A stretch of DNA of 40,558 nucleotides from Verrucomicrobiota bacterium (GCA_003343565.1 QALA01000053.1:1-40558); one strand, 5' to 3'; positions 1-8,673 are shown, numbered from the stretch's first letter. Made by a program: numbers and translations. Notes: generated by a model from the sequence alone, not told the origin.

Positions 1-884
1 CGCGCATAGTCGAAATCACCGGCGGAGACATTCCCAGTCTTCTCGACGAGGGGAAGGTGGTGATTGTCGCGGGCTTTCAGGGCGTGGACAGGGACGGTCA
101 GGTGACCACGCTCGGACGCGGCGGCAGCGACCTTTCCGCAATAGCCCTCGCCGCCGCGCTGAAGGCGGACGTGTGCCAGATATACACCGACGTCGAGGGG
201 GTCTATACGGCGGATCCGCGCATTGTCAAGACCGCCAGAAAGATACCGCAGATGTCGTACGAGGAGCTTTTGGAGATGGCGTCGCTCGGCTCGAAGGTCA
301 TGCAGGCGCGCAGCGTGGAGTTTGCGCAGAAGCACGGCGTGGTGTTTGAAGTGCGCTCAAGTTTTAACAACGAACCCGGAACGATAGTGAAAGCAGAAGT
401 ACCATCATTGGAGGACGTCGTCATAACAGGCGTGGCGGTGGACAAGAACCAGACGAAAGTGACCGTCACAAACATTCCCGACAAGCCCGGCGCGGCCGCG
501 GAAATTTTCCGCGAGCTTGGAGAGGGCGGAATAATCGTGGACATGATCGTCCAGAATGTCGGGCGCGGGGGAAAGGCGAACTTGACGTTTACCGTCTCGA
601 AGGACGACGCTCCCAAAGTGGAGAGGATTCTGGCCGACGCGTGCGCGGGTCTCGAAGGGGCGTCGGCCTCCGTTGCCGGCGACATAGCGAAGGTGTCGGT
701 CGTGGGCACCGGAATGCGCTCTCACAGCGGGGTTGCGGCCAAATTCTTCCAGACGCTGGCCGACAACGACGTCAACATACAGATCATCACCACGAGCGAA
801 ATCAAGATATCCGTGGGCATTGCCCTTGAGGACGCGCAGAAGGCGGCAAACGCGCTTCACGAGGCGTTCGGGTTGAACGGCTGA
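1..884 (+). CDS. lysC: Aspartate kinase (aspartokinase), 3' part
   Basis: This is the C-terminal part of aspartokinase, which phosphorylates L-aspartate in the first step of lysine, threonine and methionine synthesis. The reading frame is open from base 3, so the gene begins upstream of the window. The end of the amino-acid kinase domain is visible, with the segments TTLGRGGSDLSA and YTDVEGVYTADPR that bind substrate and nucleotide. Two ACT domains follow, one starting near ITGVAVDKNQTKV and one near IAKVSVVGTGMRSHSG; in this family they bind the lysine or threonine feedback inhibitor. The SEIKIS motif in the second ACT domain is typical. The gene ends 68 bp before threonine synthase, with a hairpin between them. 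It is a stand-alone kinase here, with no homoserine dehydrogenase fusion at the C-terminus. Confidence 0.96.
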   Translation, partial: RIVEITGGDIPSLLDEGKVVIVAGFQGVDRDGQVTTLGRGGSDLSAIALAAALKADVCQIYTDVEGVYTADPRIVKTARKIPQMSYEELLEMASLGSKVMQARSVEFAQKHGVVFEVRSSFNNEPGTIVKAEVPSLEDVVITGVAVDKNQTKVTVTNIPDKPGAAAEIFRELGEGGIIVDMIVQNVGRGGKANLTFTVSKDDAPKVERILADACAGLEGASASVAGDIAKVSVVGTGMRSHSGVAAKFFQTLADNDVNIQIITTSEIKISVGIALEDAQKAANALHEAFGLNG

Positions 885-891
885 AATTTTG

Positions 892-941
892 CGCCGGCGT
901 CTGGCGGCTCCTTTGGGGAGTTTCGCGCCGGCGGCGTTTTT
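892..941 (+). terminator. Possible terminator or attenuator hairpin between lysC and thrC
   Basis: Two copies of the self-complementary octamer CGCCGGCG (892-899 and 926-933) can pair. They enclose a smaller CTCC/GGAG hairpin, and a run of five T follows at 937-941. This could be a rho-independent terminator, or a partial one that lowers thrC expression relative to lysC. Only the sequence supports it. Confidence 0.45.
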
Positions 942-952
942 GGGTGCGTCTT

Positions 953-2320
953 ATGCGCTATGTAAGCACAAGGGGAGAGGGCGGAAGGCCCTCGTTTGTC
1001 GAGGCGGTTTCCGAGGGATTGGCGCCGGACGGGGGGCTGTTCGTGCCTGAGAGCCTGCCGGACATCTCCGCGAAACTGTCCGGCTGGGAAAAGCTGGACT
1101 ATCCGGAACTCTGCTTTGAATTTCTCCGCCTGTTTGCCGACGGCGTGCCGGAGGCGGATTTGCGCAGAATCGTCCGCGCCTCATACGGGAAGTTCGACAC
1201 TCCTGAGATTGCGCCGCTGAAGAAGATTGACGGAGGGCTCTGGCTGTTGGAGCTGTTCCACGGGCCGACGCTCGCGTTCAAGGATTTCGCATTGCAGCTT
1301 CTCGGCAATTTGTACGAATACATTTTGGAACTCGGCGGCGGCCGCAAGATAAACGTTCTCGGCGCGACGAGCGGCGACACCGGAAGCGCGGCAATCCACG
1401 GGCTTTTGGGCAAGCGCAACGTCAACATATTCATACTTTATCCGCACGGCCGCATCTCGCCCCTTCAGGAGCGCCAAATGGCCTGCACGGGGGCTGCGAA
1501 CGTGTTTCCCGTGGCCATAGACGGGACTTTTGACGACGCCCAGGCCATAGTCAAAGAGCTTTTCGGCGACGCGAAATTCAAGGCCGACTACGCTCTTTCC
1601 GCGGTCAATTCCATAAATATTGCGCGCATTTTGGCGCAGTGCGTATATTACATATGGGCCTCGCTGCGGCTTCCCGCGTCGGAGCGCGACGGCGCGCAGT
1701 TCATAGTTCCCACGGGGAATTTCGGAAACGTTCTGGCCGGCTGGCTGGCATGGAAAATGGGAATGCCGGCCGCGGGTTTCAAGGTTGCGACAAACAGCAA
1801 CGACATTCTCCACAGATTCTTTTCCACCGGCGTTTACGAGGTTCGCGGTCCGGCAATCCAAACGTGCGCGCCGTCGATGGACATTCAGGTAGCGTCGAAT
1901 TTCGAGCGTTTCATCTATTATATGGAGGGCGGGGATTCTGAAAGGGTCCGCCGCGCGATGCGGACTTTTGCGGAGCGCGGAAAGTGGACGTTTGAAGGTT
2001 TCGATGCCGGCGTTTTTTCTTCGTCGCGCATGGACGACGCCCTAATTGCGGAAAAAATCGCCGAAGTCTACAAAAAGAGCGGCGAGGTAATAGATCCCCA
2101 CACGGCCTGCGCTTTTGCGGATCTCTCGTGGGAGGGGGCGAAAGTTGCGGTCTCCACGGCGCATCCGGCGAAATTTCCGGAGCTTGTCGGCCGGGTTTTG
2201 GGCTTTGCGGCAAAGTCGGAGAGCCTCGACGCGCTTATGGACCGCCGGTTGCGGCGGGCGCGACTGCCCGCCGACGCGGAGGCAGTGCGCAAATACATTG
2301 GGGAAAACTCCGCCGGGTAG
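953..2320 (+). CDS. thrC: Threonine synthase
   Basis: This pyridoxal-phosphate enzyme converts O-phospho-L-homoserine to L-threonine. The ATG at 953 gives MRYVSTRGEGG, the usual family N-terminus, and a 455-residue protein of the long bacterial/yeast type; a GTG nine bases upstream is less likely. The PLP lysine is in TLAFKDF (K110). The phosphate-binding loop is GATSGDTGSAA (about residues 138-147), and the conserved segments SINIARILAQ and TGNFGN lie further on. It follows lysC and precedes citramalate synthase on the same strand, so it sits at the branch that makes threonine and isoleucine precursors. No clear Shine-Dalgarno sequence is seen, as for many genes in this window. Confidence 0.96.
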   Translation: MRYVSTRGEGGRPSFVEAVSEGLAPDGGLFVPESLPDISAKLSGWEKLDYPELCFEFLRLFADGVPEADLRRIVRASYGKFDTPEIAPLKKIDGGLWLLELFHGPTLAFKDFALQLLGNLYEYILELGGGRKINVLGATSGDTGSAAIHGLLGKRNVNIFILYPHGRISPLQERQMACTGAANVFPVAIDGTFDDAQAIVKELFGDAKFKADYALSAVNSINIARILAQCVYYIWASLRLPASERDGAQFIVPTGNFGNVLAGWLAWKMGMPAAGFKVATNSNDILHRFFSTGVYEVRGPAIQTCAPSMDIQVASNFERFIYYMEGGDSERVRRAMRTFAERGKWTFEGFDAGVFSSSRMDDALIAEKIAEVYKKSGEVIDPHTACAFADLSWEGAKVAVSTAHPAKFPELVGRVLGFAAKSESLDALMDRRLRRARLPADAEAVRKYIGENSAG

Positions 2321-2389
2321 TTCGTTTCGGCGGACGAAAAAGTCTTGCGGCGCGCTCTGCGAAGGGGGTTGCGGTTCAGTTTATCGAAT

Positions 2390-4006
2390 ATGGACAAAAA
2401 GGAAATATGCATCTACGACACCACGCTGCGCGACGGAACGCAGTGCGAGGGGGTGTCGCTCTCCGTTGCGGCCAAGCTGCGGCTTGCGGAAAAAATGGAC
2501 ATATTTGGCATCGACATTATAGAGGGCGGCTGGCCGGGTTCCAATCCGCGCGACATGGCGTTTTTTGAGAGGGTCGGGGAGCTTAAATTGCGGCGGGCGA
2601 AAATATCGGCCTTCGGCTCCACGCGCCGCGCCGGGGTCGCCGTCGAGCGCGACGCGCAGATCGAGCTGCTGCTGAAGGCGGGGACTCCATACGTGACCAT
2701 TTTCGGCAAGACTTGGCTGTTGCACGTCGAGCGCGTGATAAACACCACCGCGCGGGAAAACCTCGATATGATAGAGGAGAGCGTTGCGTACCTCGTCTCC
2801 AACGGGCGCAAGGTCGTATACGACGCCGAGCATTTTTTCGACGGGTACAAGGACAATCCGGACTACGCCATGGAGACGCTCATGGCAGCGAAGCGGGGCG
2901 GGGCGGAGTTTATATGCCTCTGCGACACGAACGGCGGAACTTTGGTGCGCGAATTCGGCGAAATAGTCTCGAAGGCGGCCTCCGAGTTTGGCGGCGTCGG
3001 CATAGGGGTGCACTGCCACAACGACAGCGGCCTGGGCGTCGCGCTTTCGATAGAGGGCGTCCAGAGCGGGGCGACAATGGTGCAGGGCACCCTCAACGGA
3101 ATAGGGGAGCGCAACGGCAACGCGAACCTGTGTTCAATAATACCGAATCTTGCGCTCAAGCTCGGATACAGCCTCAATTGCGCGGCGAATTTGAAAAGCC
3201 TGCGCGACTTGTCGCTGTTCTTCGACGAAATGGCCAATCTGCGCAGCGACACGCGCCTGCCGTATGTCGGCTCGTCGTCCTTCGCGCACAAGGGCGGGGT
3301 GCATGCGGACGCGGCGAACAAGGTCAAGCGCAGCTATGAGCATATAGATCCGGCGCTCGTCGGCAACCGGACGAGGGTGCTTGTCAGCGACATGTCCGGG
3401 AGGGCGTCGGTGATGATGAAGGCCAGGGAGCTTGGGGTGGACGTGGATTCCAAGTCGCCGGAGATAAAGAAATTTTTGGACGAGCTTAAGGAGCTTGAGT
3501 TTCGCGGATACGAATACGAGGCGGCGGACGCGTCGTTCGGGCTGCTGCTGTCGAAATTTCTCAAGCGGTACGTTCCGCATTTTGCGGTGCGCGGATACAG
3601 GGTGATAGTCGAGCGCGACGAGATGGCCGCAACCACGAAGTCGGAGGCGACGGTGAAGCTCGAAATAGGGGGAAGCCTGGAGCACACCGTGGCTGAGGCG
3701 CACGGGCCGGTGGCCGCGCTGGACATGGCGCTTCGCAAGGCATTGTCAAAGAAGTTTCCGCAGCTGAAAAACGTCGAGCTGACGGACTTTAAGGTCCGCA
3801 TAATAGACAGCGGCGCGGGCGTAAATGCGACGACGCGCGTCATGATAGAGTCGAAGGACGGCTCCGCGATTTGGGGGACTGTCGGGGCGTCGGACAACAT
3901 AATAGTGGCCTCGTGGGAGGCTCTCAAAGACGCGGTCGAATTCAAGCTTTCGCAGTCGGACAAATTGCCGGGCAGGCCGGATAGCGGGGAAGAGCCGGGC
4001 GTGTAG
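2390..4006 (+). CDS. cimA: (R)-citramalate synthase (LeuA-like family)
   Basis: The protein belongs to the 2-isopropylmalate/homocitrate/citramalate synthase family and is most likely citramalate synthase, which condenses pyruvate and acetyl-CoA in the threonine-independent route to 2-oxobutyrate and isoleucine. The ATG at 2390 gives MDKKEICIYDTTLRDGTQ, with the TIM-barrel R-D pair near residues 14-15. The metal-binding HCHND motif is at residues 208-212, followed by GTLNGIGERNGNANL. The C-terminal part from about residue 400 matches the LeuA-type allosteric dimer domain, including SGAGVNATTRV. At 538 residues it has the length of the CimA group. The open frame reaches 45 bases further upstream, but that part lacks family sequence. 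Exact substrate specificity is inferred from the overall pattern. Confidence 0.88.
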   Translation: MDKKEICIYDTTLRDGTQCEGVSLSVAAKLRLAEKMDIFGIDIIEGGWPGSNPRDMAFFERVGELKLRRAKISAFGSTRRAGVAVERDAQIELLLKAGTPYVTIFGKTWLLHVERVINTTARENLDMIEESVAYLVSNGRKVVYDAEHFFDGYKDNPDYAMETLMAAKRGGAEFICLCDTNGGTLVREFGEIVSKAASEFGGVGIGVHCHNDSGLGVALSIEGVQSGATMVQGTLNGIGERNGNANLCSIIPNLALKLGYSLNCAANLKSLRDLSLFFDEMANLRSDTRLPYVGSSSFAHKGGVHADAANKVKRSYEHIDPALVGNRTRVLVSDMSGRASVMMKARELGVDVDSKSPEIKKFLDELKELEFRGYEYEAADASFGLLLSKFLKRYVPHFAVRGYRVIVERDEMAATTKSEATVKLEIGGSLEHTVAEAHGPVAALDMALRKALSKKFPQLKNVELTDFKVRIIDSGAGVNATTRVMIESKDGSAIWGTVGASDNIIVASWEALKDAVEFKLSQSDKLPGRPDSGEEPGV

Positions 4007-4055
4007 GCGCGATTTATGTTTGCAAAACGCGCGCTTTGCGGCAGCATTTTAAGAC

Positions 4056-5945
4056 ATGTCGGATCCGAAGCTCCTGATTGACATAAAGGGCGCCATAAAG
4101 GGCAAGTGGCGCAGGTTTGCGTATTCGCTGGTCGCAAAACCGCTGGAGTCGTTTCTGGGTTTTTCCGCAATCAATAGGGCGTACGATTATTTTCTGGCGC
4201 ATCCGGAGTACGGAAATTTTTTCAACCGGGCGGTCTGCGCGATAGGCTTTAGCTACGAAGTCGACGAAAAGGAATTGAAAAAAATTCCCGCCGAGGGCCC
4301 TTTGATAGTGGTCTCTAACCACCCGCTCGGAGGGCTTGACGGCATTACGATGGGGGCGGTGCTGCTCGGAGTGCGGGAGGACGCAAAGCTGATGCTCAAC
4401 TCTCTCCTGTCGAGAATGCCTGACATAAGGGAGTGGTCGATAGAGGTAAACCCGTTCGGCGGAAGCGGCGCGACCGCCCAGAATATCGCGGCCATGAAGG
4501 AGACGTTGGCGCATTTGAAGAAGGGCGGTTGCGTGGGAGTTTTCCCGTCGGGAACGGTGTCGTACCTGAATGTCGGCGACTTCTCCATAACGGATCCGGA
4601 GTGGAACACGAACGTCGCCCAAATTGCGCGCAGAACGGGGGCCAAAATTCTGCCCGTGTATTTCGAGGGCAAAAATTCCTGGCTGTTTTATGCGCTCGGC
4701 CTGATTCACCCGCGCCTTAGGACGCTCATGCTCGTGCGCGAAATGATGCGCTTTGCCCGGAAGCGCAGGCCGGTGCGAATGAGAATCGGAACGCCCTTGG
4801 ACGCGCGCAGGGTGGCGCAATTCAACTCCGACGCCGAGCTGACGTCGTGGATGCGCATAAATTCGTACGTTCTGGGCAGCAAAAAATACCAGAATGCGGA
4901 GGAGGCCGCCGCTTCGCGCTGGCAGATAAAAAACATAGATTTGGGCAAAATTTTTCCGCGCCGCCACAAGTGCCAGGAGCTCATACTTCCCGTCGATCCG
5001 GAGAAGATGAGGCGCGAGATTGAGGCCCTGCCCGAAAGCGCCGCAATGATAAAGGGGGATAAAATTTCCGTCTATTGCGCGGAGGCCTGGCAGATACCGC
5101 ATGTGCTCATGGAAATAGGCCGCCTGCGCGAAAAGACCTTCAGGGAGGTCGGCGAGGGCACGGGCAAGAGCCTCGACAACGACGAGTTCGACCAGTACTA
5201 CCTGCACATGTTCATGTGGGATTCCCAGGCGAAGAAAATCGCCGGCGCATACCGCGTCGGCAGGACCGACAAAATAATAAACGCCATGGGAATGCAGGGG
5301 CTGTACATTTCCACGCTCTTCAAGGTCACTGCGGAGCTGTTCGAAAAAATTTCCCCCGCGCTTGAAATGGGGCGCTCGTTCATTGTCAGCGAGTACCAGA
5401 AGAAGCGTTCCACGCTTGCGATTTTGTGGCGCGGAATAGGGGAGTATTTGTCGCGCCACCCGCGCTACAAAACCCTTTACGGGCCGGTGAGCATAAGCAC
5501 CGAGTACAATTCCATATCGAAGGACTTGATTGTGCAATTTTTGCGCGAAAGGAAAACGTCCGGGGAGCTGTCCAAGCTTGTGAAGGCCAAGAAGCCGCCG
5601 AAGATACGCCTAAAGTCCGCGGAGCGCCAGGCGCTTCTCGAAGGCGCGCAGGACATCGACCACATAAGCGCGCTGGTGTCGGAGATAGAGATAGACAACA
5701 AGGGCATACCCACGCTTTTGAAACACTACCTCAAGCTCGACGGGGAGCTTTTGGCGTTCAACATAGACTCTTCGTTCGGCAGCTGCATAGACGGCCTGAT
5801 AATGGTGAATCTTCTAAAGACCGATCCGAAGCTTTTGAAGTCGTACATGGGAGCGGAGCAGACGGTGTCGTACCGGGCGTTCCACGGTCTGGATACGCCC
5901 GAACTTTCGGCGCGGAAGGATTGCGAGTCGCCTTCCGAAAAATGA
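4056..5945 (+). CDS. Two-domain acyltransferase, OlsF/GlsF-like (aminolipid synthesis)
   Basis: This 629-residue protein joins two acyltransferase domains. Residues about 30-290 are a PlsC-like lysophospholipid acyltransferase domain, with the SNHPLGGLDG motif (H89, D95) and the second-site VFPSGT motif (163-167). The spacing H-x5-D is one longer than the classic H-x4-D and matches the putative-hemolysin subgroup. Residues about 330-629 resemble the GNAT-like N-acyltransferases of the OlsB/hemolysin group, with segments AGAYRVG, LEMGRSFI and LYGPVSIS. Known proteins with both activities (OlsF of Serratia, GlsF of Gramella) make ornithine or glycine lipids. By analogy this one may N-acylate an amino acid and then O-acylate the product at the inner membrane. 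The amino acid substrate cannot be read from sequence. No signal peptide is evident. Confidence 0.8.
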   Translation: MSDPKLLIDIKGAIKGKWRRFAYSLVAKPLESFLGFSAINRAYDYFLAHPEYGNFFNRAVCAIGFSYEVDEKELKKIPAEGPLIVVSNHPLGGLDGITMGAVLLGVREDAKLMLNSLLSRMPDIREWSIEVNPFGGSGATAQNIAAMKETLAHLKKGGCVGVFPSGTVSYLNVGDFSITDPEWNTNVAQIARRTGAKILPVYFEGKNSWLFYALGLIHPRLRTLMLVREMMRFARKRRPVRMRIGTPLDARRVAQFNSDAELTSWMRINSYVLGSKKYQNAEEAAASRWQIKNIDLGKIFPRRHKCQELILPVDPEKMRREIEALPESAAMIKGDKISVYCAEAWQIPHVLMEIGRLREKTFREVGEGTGKSLDNDEFDQYYLHMFMWDSQAKKIAGAYRVGRTDKIINAMGMQGLYISTLFKVTAELFEKISPALEMGRSFIVSEYQKKRSTLAILWRGIGEYLSRHPRYKTLYGPVSISTEYNSISKDLIVQFLRERKTSGELSKLVKAKKPPKIRLKSAERQALLEGAQDIDHISALVSEIEIDNKGIPTLLKHYLKLDGELLAFNIDSSFGSCIDGLIMVNLLKTDPKLLKSYMGAEQTVSYRAFHGLDTPELSARKDCESPSEK

Positions 5946-5958
5946 GCGGCGTCATTTT

Positions 5959-6396
5959 ATGAGAGGCGCGGTTGCGGAGATTCTTCGTTCGGGGGTTGCC
6001 AGCGCGGACGTGCGCGACACGCTCTCGATTGCCGAAAAATTTGCCGGGGAACTTTCCGACGGCGCGTTTATCGCGCTGTACGGCGATTTGGGGGCCGGCA
6101 AGACCGCTTTTGTCAAGGGGTTGGCCGCCGGGTTGGGAATTGCGGAAACGGTTAAGAGCCCTTCGTTCAACATTTGCGCCTACTATGCGGCAGAGCCTCT
6201 TTCGCTGGTGCATGTGGACGCGTACAGGCTCGGCGGCGCGCCGGATTTTGAGAATCTGATGATTGACGAATTTGCGCCCGGCCCGAAGGTCGTGTGCGTC
6301 GAATGGCCGCAAGCCGTTGAAGAGGCGATTCCCTCGGACGCGTTGCGCATTCGCATAGAATGTGCCGGGAACGGAAGGGTTATCCGCATGGATTAG
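5959..6396 (+). CDS. tsaE: tRNA threonylcarbamoyladenosine biosynthesis ATPase TsaE
   Basis: TsaE is the ATPase partner of TsaB and TsaD in forming N6-threonylcarbamoyladenosine at position 37 of ANN-decoding tRNAs. The Walker A motif GDLGAGKT is at residues 42-49. The family segments VKSPSFN (65-71), VHVDAYRL (84-91) and EWPQ (115-118) follow. At 145 residues it is of normal length. The start codon lies 13 bp after the acyltransferase stop, so the two genes may be cotranscribed. The last residues, NGRVIRMD, recur in degenerate form about 450 bp downstream, described separately. Confidence 0.95.
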   Translation: MRGAVAEILRSGVASADVRDTLSIAEKFAGELSDGAFIALYGDLGAGKTAFVKGLAAGLGIAETVKSPSFNICAYYAAEPLSLVHVDAYRLGGAPDFENLMIDEFAPGPKVVCVEWPQAVEEAIPSDALRIRIECAGNGRVIRMD

Positions 6397-6862
6397 CGCG
6401 GCGCGCGAAACGTCCGTAAAATTTCCCGCGCGCCGGCGCGGAGAACGGGAGGCTTTTGGGAATGGTTGCAATTATGTAGCGCGCGCGAAACGTCGGCCAT
6501 TGCGGAGCTTTGTCGAAAATTGCCGGAGTGCGCGTGGCGTTTTAGAAAGAGGCGTTTCGCTTTCGCCCGCGTGGAGGGTGAACTCTGCGGTATGCGTAAA
6601 ATTCCGGGTTTTGCCGGGGCGGATTTTGAGTGTGGGGAGAGAAAAACTTTTAACGCGCTGAAGTTTTTGCCTGCGAAATTTTGCGTCCGGCGTTTGAGTA
6701 TCTTGCGTTTTTTTTCGCCGGCAGTTTTTGCGCGGCAAAGCGCGATTTTTTGGGAACGCGCAGTTGGGAGTTTTTGCGAAATTACCGCGAGCGTTTTATC
6801 GCCTGCGCATGCTTATTTTTTAAACGGAAGAATTATCCGCATAGATTGATCCGCATAGATTG
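6370..6862 (+). repeat. Degenerate direct repeats of the tsaE 3' end
   Basis: The last 26 bases of tsaE and its stop (6370-6395) match 6823-6848 at 22 of 26 positions, so a downstream frame ends NGRIIRID where TsaE ends NGRVIRMD. The last 14 bases of the second copy are repeated perfectly in tandem (6835-6848 and 6849-6862). Separately, GCGCGCGAAACGTC occurs just after the tsaE stop (6401-6414) and again at 6481-6494. These look like old slippage or segmental duplications around the gene end. Confidence 0.6.
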
Positions 6863-7098
6863 GCGCTTCACATAAGAAAGGGATTTTCTTTTTTGCGTTT
6901 TCCGCTTTTTTAAAATCGCTTTGCGCTTTTCAAATCCGTCCGCGCGTTTTAAATCCAACCGGCGCGTGATGGGGACATTTGCGCTCCTCTTTCGCGGATC
7001 GCAAGCCGCAAACCGCGGGCCGCGATTTGCACTCTGCAACTTGCGGGACCCGATTTGCGATTTGCAGCTTGCGCTTCCTTCGTCGTTTGGCGCGCGGG
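6397..7098. other. Noncoding gap of about 700 bp between convergent genes
   Basis: No convincing gene is seen. Open frames here have arginine- and phenylalanine-rich translations without family features. Apart from the tsaE-end repeats, the gap holds a GC palindrome pair just after tsaE (6399-6407 with 6427-6435, no T-run). Around 7005-7080 there is a stretch built from variants of GCAAATCGC/GATTTGC words, like the imperfect simple-sequence spacers found in some bacteria. Confidence 0.55.
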
Positions 7099-8454
7099 CT
7101 AAATTTCGTACGATTGCAACGGTTCGGGGATTATTACCGCGGTCTTGGGAGACAAATCCAAAATCTGGTCCATAAACCATTCGCGCGATTCCGGAGAGCC
7201 GTGCGTCAAGATTACATTGCGCGGCTCCCGCTCTAATATAAATTCCAGCAGCTGTCCGCGGTCGGCGTGGGAGGTGAGGTCGAATTTGTCAACCCTGCAG
7301 TTCAGAGTTCCGACGAACAGCAGATCCGGGAAGGAAAAATTGGAGCCGTAGGGGGTCTTCATGAGGCGTCCGGCCGGCGTTTCGTCGTCGGCGTATCCGA
7401 CTAAAAATATGGCGTTGGCGCGCTGGTTCATCATCGCGGCCGCGGCCAGATAGCTCGGCGTGCGCTCCACCATCATTCCGCTTCCGAGGACGTAAATGCC
7501 CTTTTCGTCGAAATCCTTGCCGGGGATTATTTCCGCGCGCAGCGGGCGCACGCCCTCCATGTGCTGCCTGTTGAACGAAAAAGTTTCCGACCTCTTCGAC
7601 TCGCGCAGAAAATGCTCCGCCAAATCGAGCCCCAGGCCGCCCGCGTAAACGGGGGCGTCGGAGGGAATCTCCCCGCGCCTCTTGGACGCGTTTATCAGCT
7701 GGATAATGTCCTGCATTCTTCCGAGGGCGAACGCCGGCACAAGCACGCTTCCGCCGTCGCCCAGCACGCGGTTTACGGAGGCCGTAAACCGCTTGGCTTC
7801 GCTCTCGTAGGTCTGCCCTTCGGGGCGGTCGTAGGACCCGCGCGTCGTTTCGGTGACAATCGTGTCGATTCTGCCTTTCGGCGGCATGGCGCCCTTGAGT
7901 ATTCCCGTCGAATGAAACGAGATGTCGCCGGTAAAAAATATCTTTTGCCTCCTGTATTCCGCCAAAATCGACGCCGCTGCGGGAATGTGGCCAGCCGGAT
8001 AAAACGTTATGGAGATTTTTTCTCCGCCGGATTCAAACGAGCGTTCCCGCATGTACGGCATTTGAAATATCCTCCGGCGCAGCGCGTCTATGGCGGAGTA
8101 GTCGTACAGCGGGTACTCCTTTATGCCGAGTTCCTCGCGCTGTCTGCCCTGAACGGCGCGGGAATTGCGAAGCATGCGCAAGATCAGCTCGCAGTTTTCC
8201 GAAGCGGCCATTATTTGCGCGCGCTCCTGATGGCGCGCCACGACGGGCAGCGCTCCGCAGTGGTCGAGGTGCGCGTGCGTTATCGCGATGAAGTCCAGAC
8301 TTTCGGGAATTATTTTCGACAGCGCCGGAAGCGATTCCAACCCGACGCGCTTCGGGTGCATTCCGCAATCGACCAGCATTTTGAAGGGGCCCAGCTCCAG
8401 CAGATGCCCGCTCGACCCAACGTCGATTTCCCCGTTTAAGTTCGTATAGACCAT
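7099..8454 (-). CDS. Beta-CASP metallo-beta-lactamase fold nuclease-like protein
   Basis: This 451-residue protein is of the MBL/beta-CASP type (YSH1/CPSF-like family), whose characterised members are zinc-dependent RNA or DNA nucleases. The metal motif HAHLDH is at residues 60-65. Later conserved elements are GHIPAAAS, FFTGDIS, the TETTRGSYD segment that opens the beta-CASP domain, PAFALGRMQD, LGSGMM, SHADRGQLLEF and VILTHGSPES. The set of catalytic histidines and aspartates looks complete, so an active hydrolase is expected; the substrate is unknown. It starts 9 bp after the end of thiS and is probably cotranscribed with it, with the G-rich end of thiS serving as upstream context. No membrane segment or signal peptide is seen. 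It lacks the N-terminal signature and length of RNase J. Confidence 0.88.
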   Translation of the reverse strand: MVYTNLNGEIDVGSSGHLLELGPFKMLVDCGMHPKRVGLESLPALSKIIPESLDFIAITHAHLDHCGALPVVARHQERAQIMAASENCELILRMLRNSRAVQGRQREELGIKEYPLYDYSAIDALRRRIFQMPYMRERSFESGGEKISITFYPAGHIPAAASILAEYRRQKIFFTGDISFHSTGILKGAMPPKGRIDTIVTETTRGSYDRPEGQTYESEAKRFTASVNRVLGDGGSVLVPAFALGRMQDIIQLINASKRRGEIPSDAPVYAGGLGLDLAEHFLRESKRSETFSFNRQHMEGVRPLRAEIIPGKDFDEKGIYVLGSGMMVERTPSYLAAAAMMNQRANAIFLVGYADDETPAGRLMKTPYGSNFSFPDLLFVGTLNCRVDKFDLTSHADRGQLLEFILEREPRNVILTHGSPESREWFMDQILDLSPKTAVIIPEPLQSYEI

Positions 8455-8463
8455 TGGAGTTTT

Positions 8464-8673
8464 CTAACCCCCCGCGACAATCTGCATGATTTCTATTTTG
8501 TCGCCGTCGGAAAGCTTCGTTTTGGCAAAATCCGCCGCCCTTACGGCCCTTTGGTTGACCTCGGCGACGCATCTGGCGGGATTGAGCCCAAGTTCGCGCG
8601 CAAGGCTTTCAAGAGTGGCTCCGCGCGCGGTTTGCACGGGGCGCGAATTGGCCGTTATGTTTATCTTGTCCAT
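8464..8673 (-). CDS. thiS: Sulfur carrier protein ThiS (MoaD/ThiS family)
   Basis: This is a 69-residue beta-grasp protein ending in the diagnostic Gly-Gly (IVAGG). In ThiS the C-terminal glycine is adenylated and turned into a thiocarboxylate that donates sulfur, classically for the thiazole ring of thiamine. The internal LGLNPARCVAEVNQRAV segment is typical of ThiS (its counterpart is usually LGL...VAVELNGEVV). The chosen start, MDKINITANSRP, fits the family; an in-frame ATG eight codons upstream adds a basic tail that does not. No other thiamine genes (thiG, thiF, thiH) are in the window. It heads a two-gene unit with the beta-CASP protein, so a role outside thiamine synthesis cannot be excluded. 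Confidence 0.9.
   Translation of the reverse strand: MDKINITANSRPVQTARGATLESLARELGLNPARCVAEVNQRAVRAADFAKTKLSDGDKIEIMQIVAGG

Noticed and set aside
4014..5537. A 507-codon minus-strand open frame
   Set aside because: It lies wholly opposite the acyltransferase gene, is His/Arg-rich and shows no family sequence; long shadow frames are common in GC-rich DNA.
7561..8439. A 292-codon + strand open frame
   Set aside because: It is antisense to the beta-CASP protein, whose motifs are complete on the other strand.
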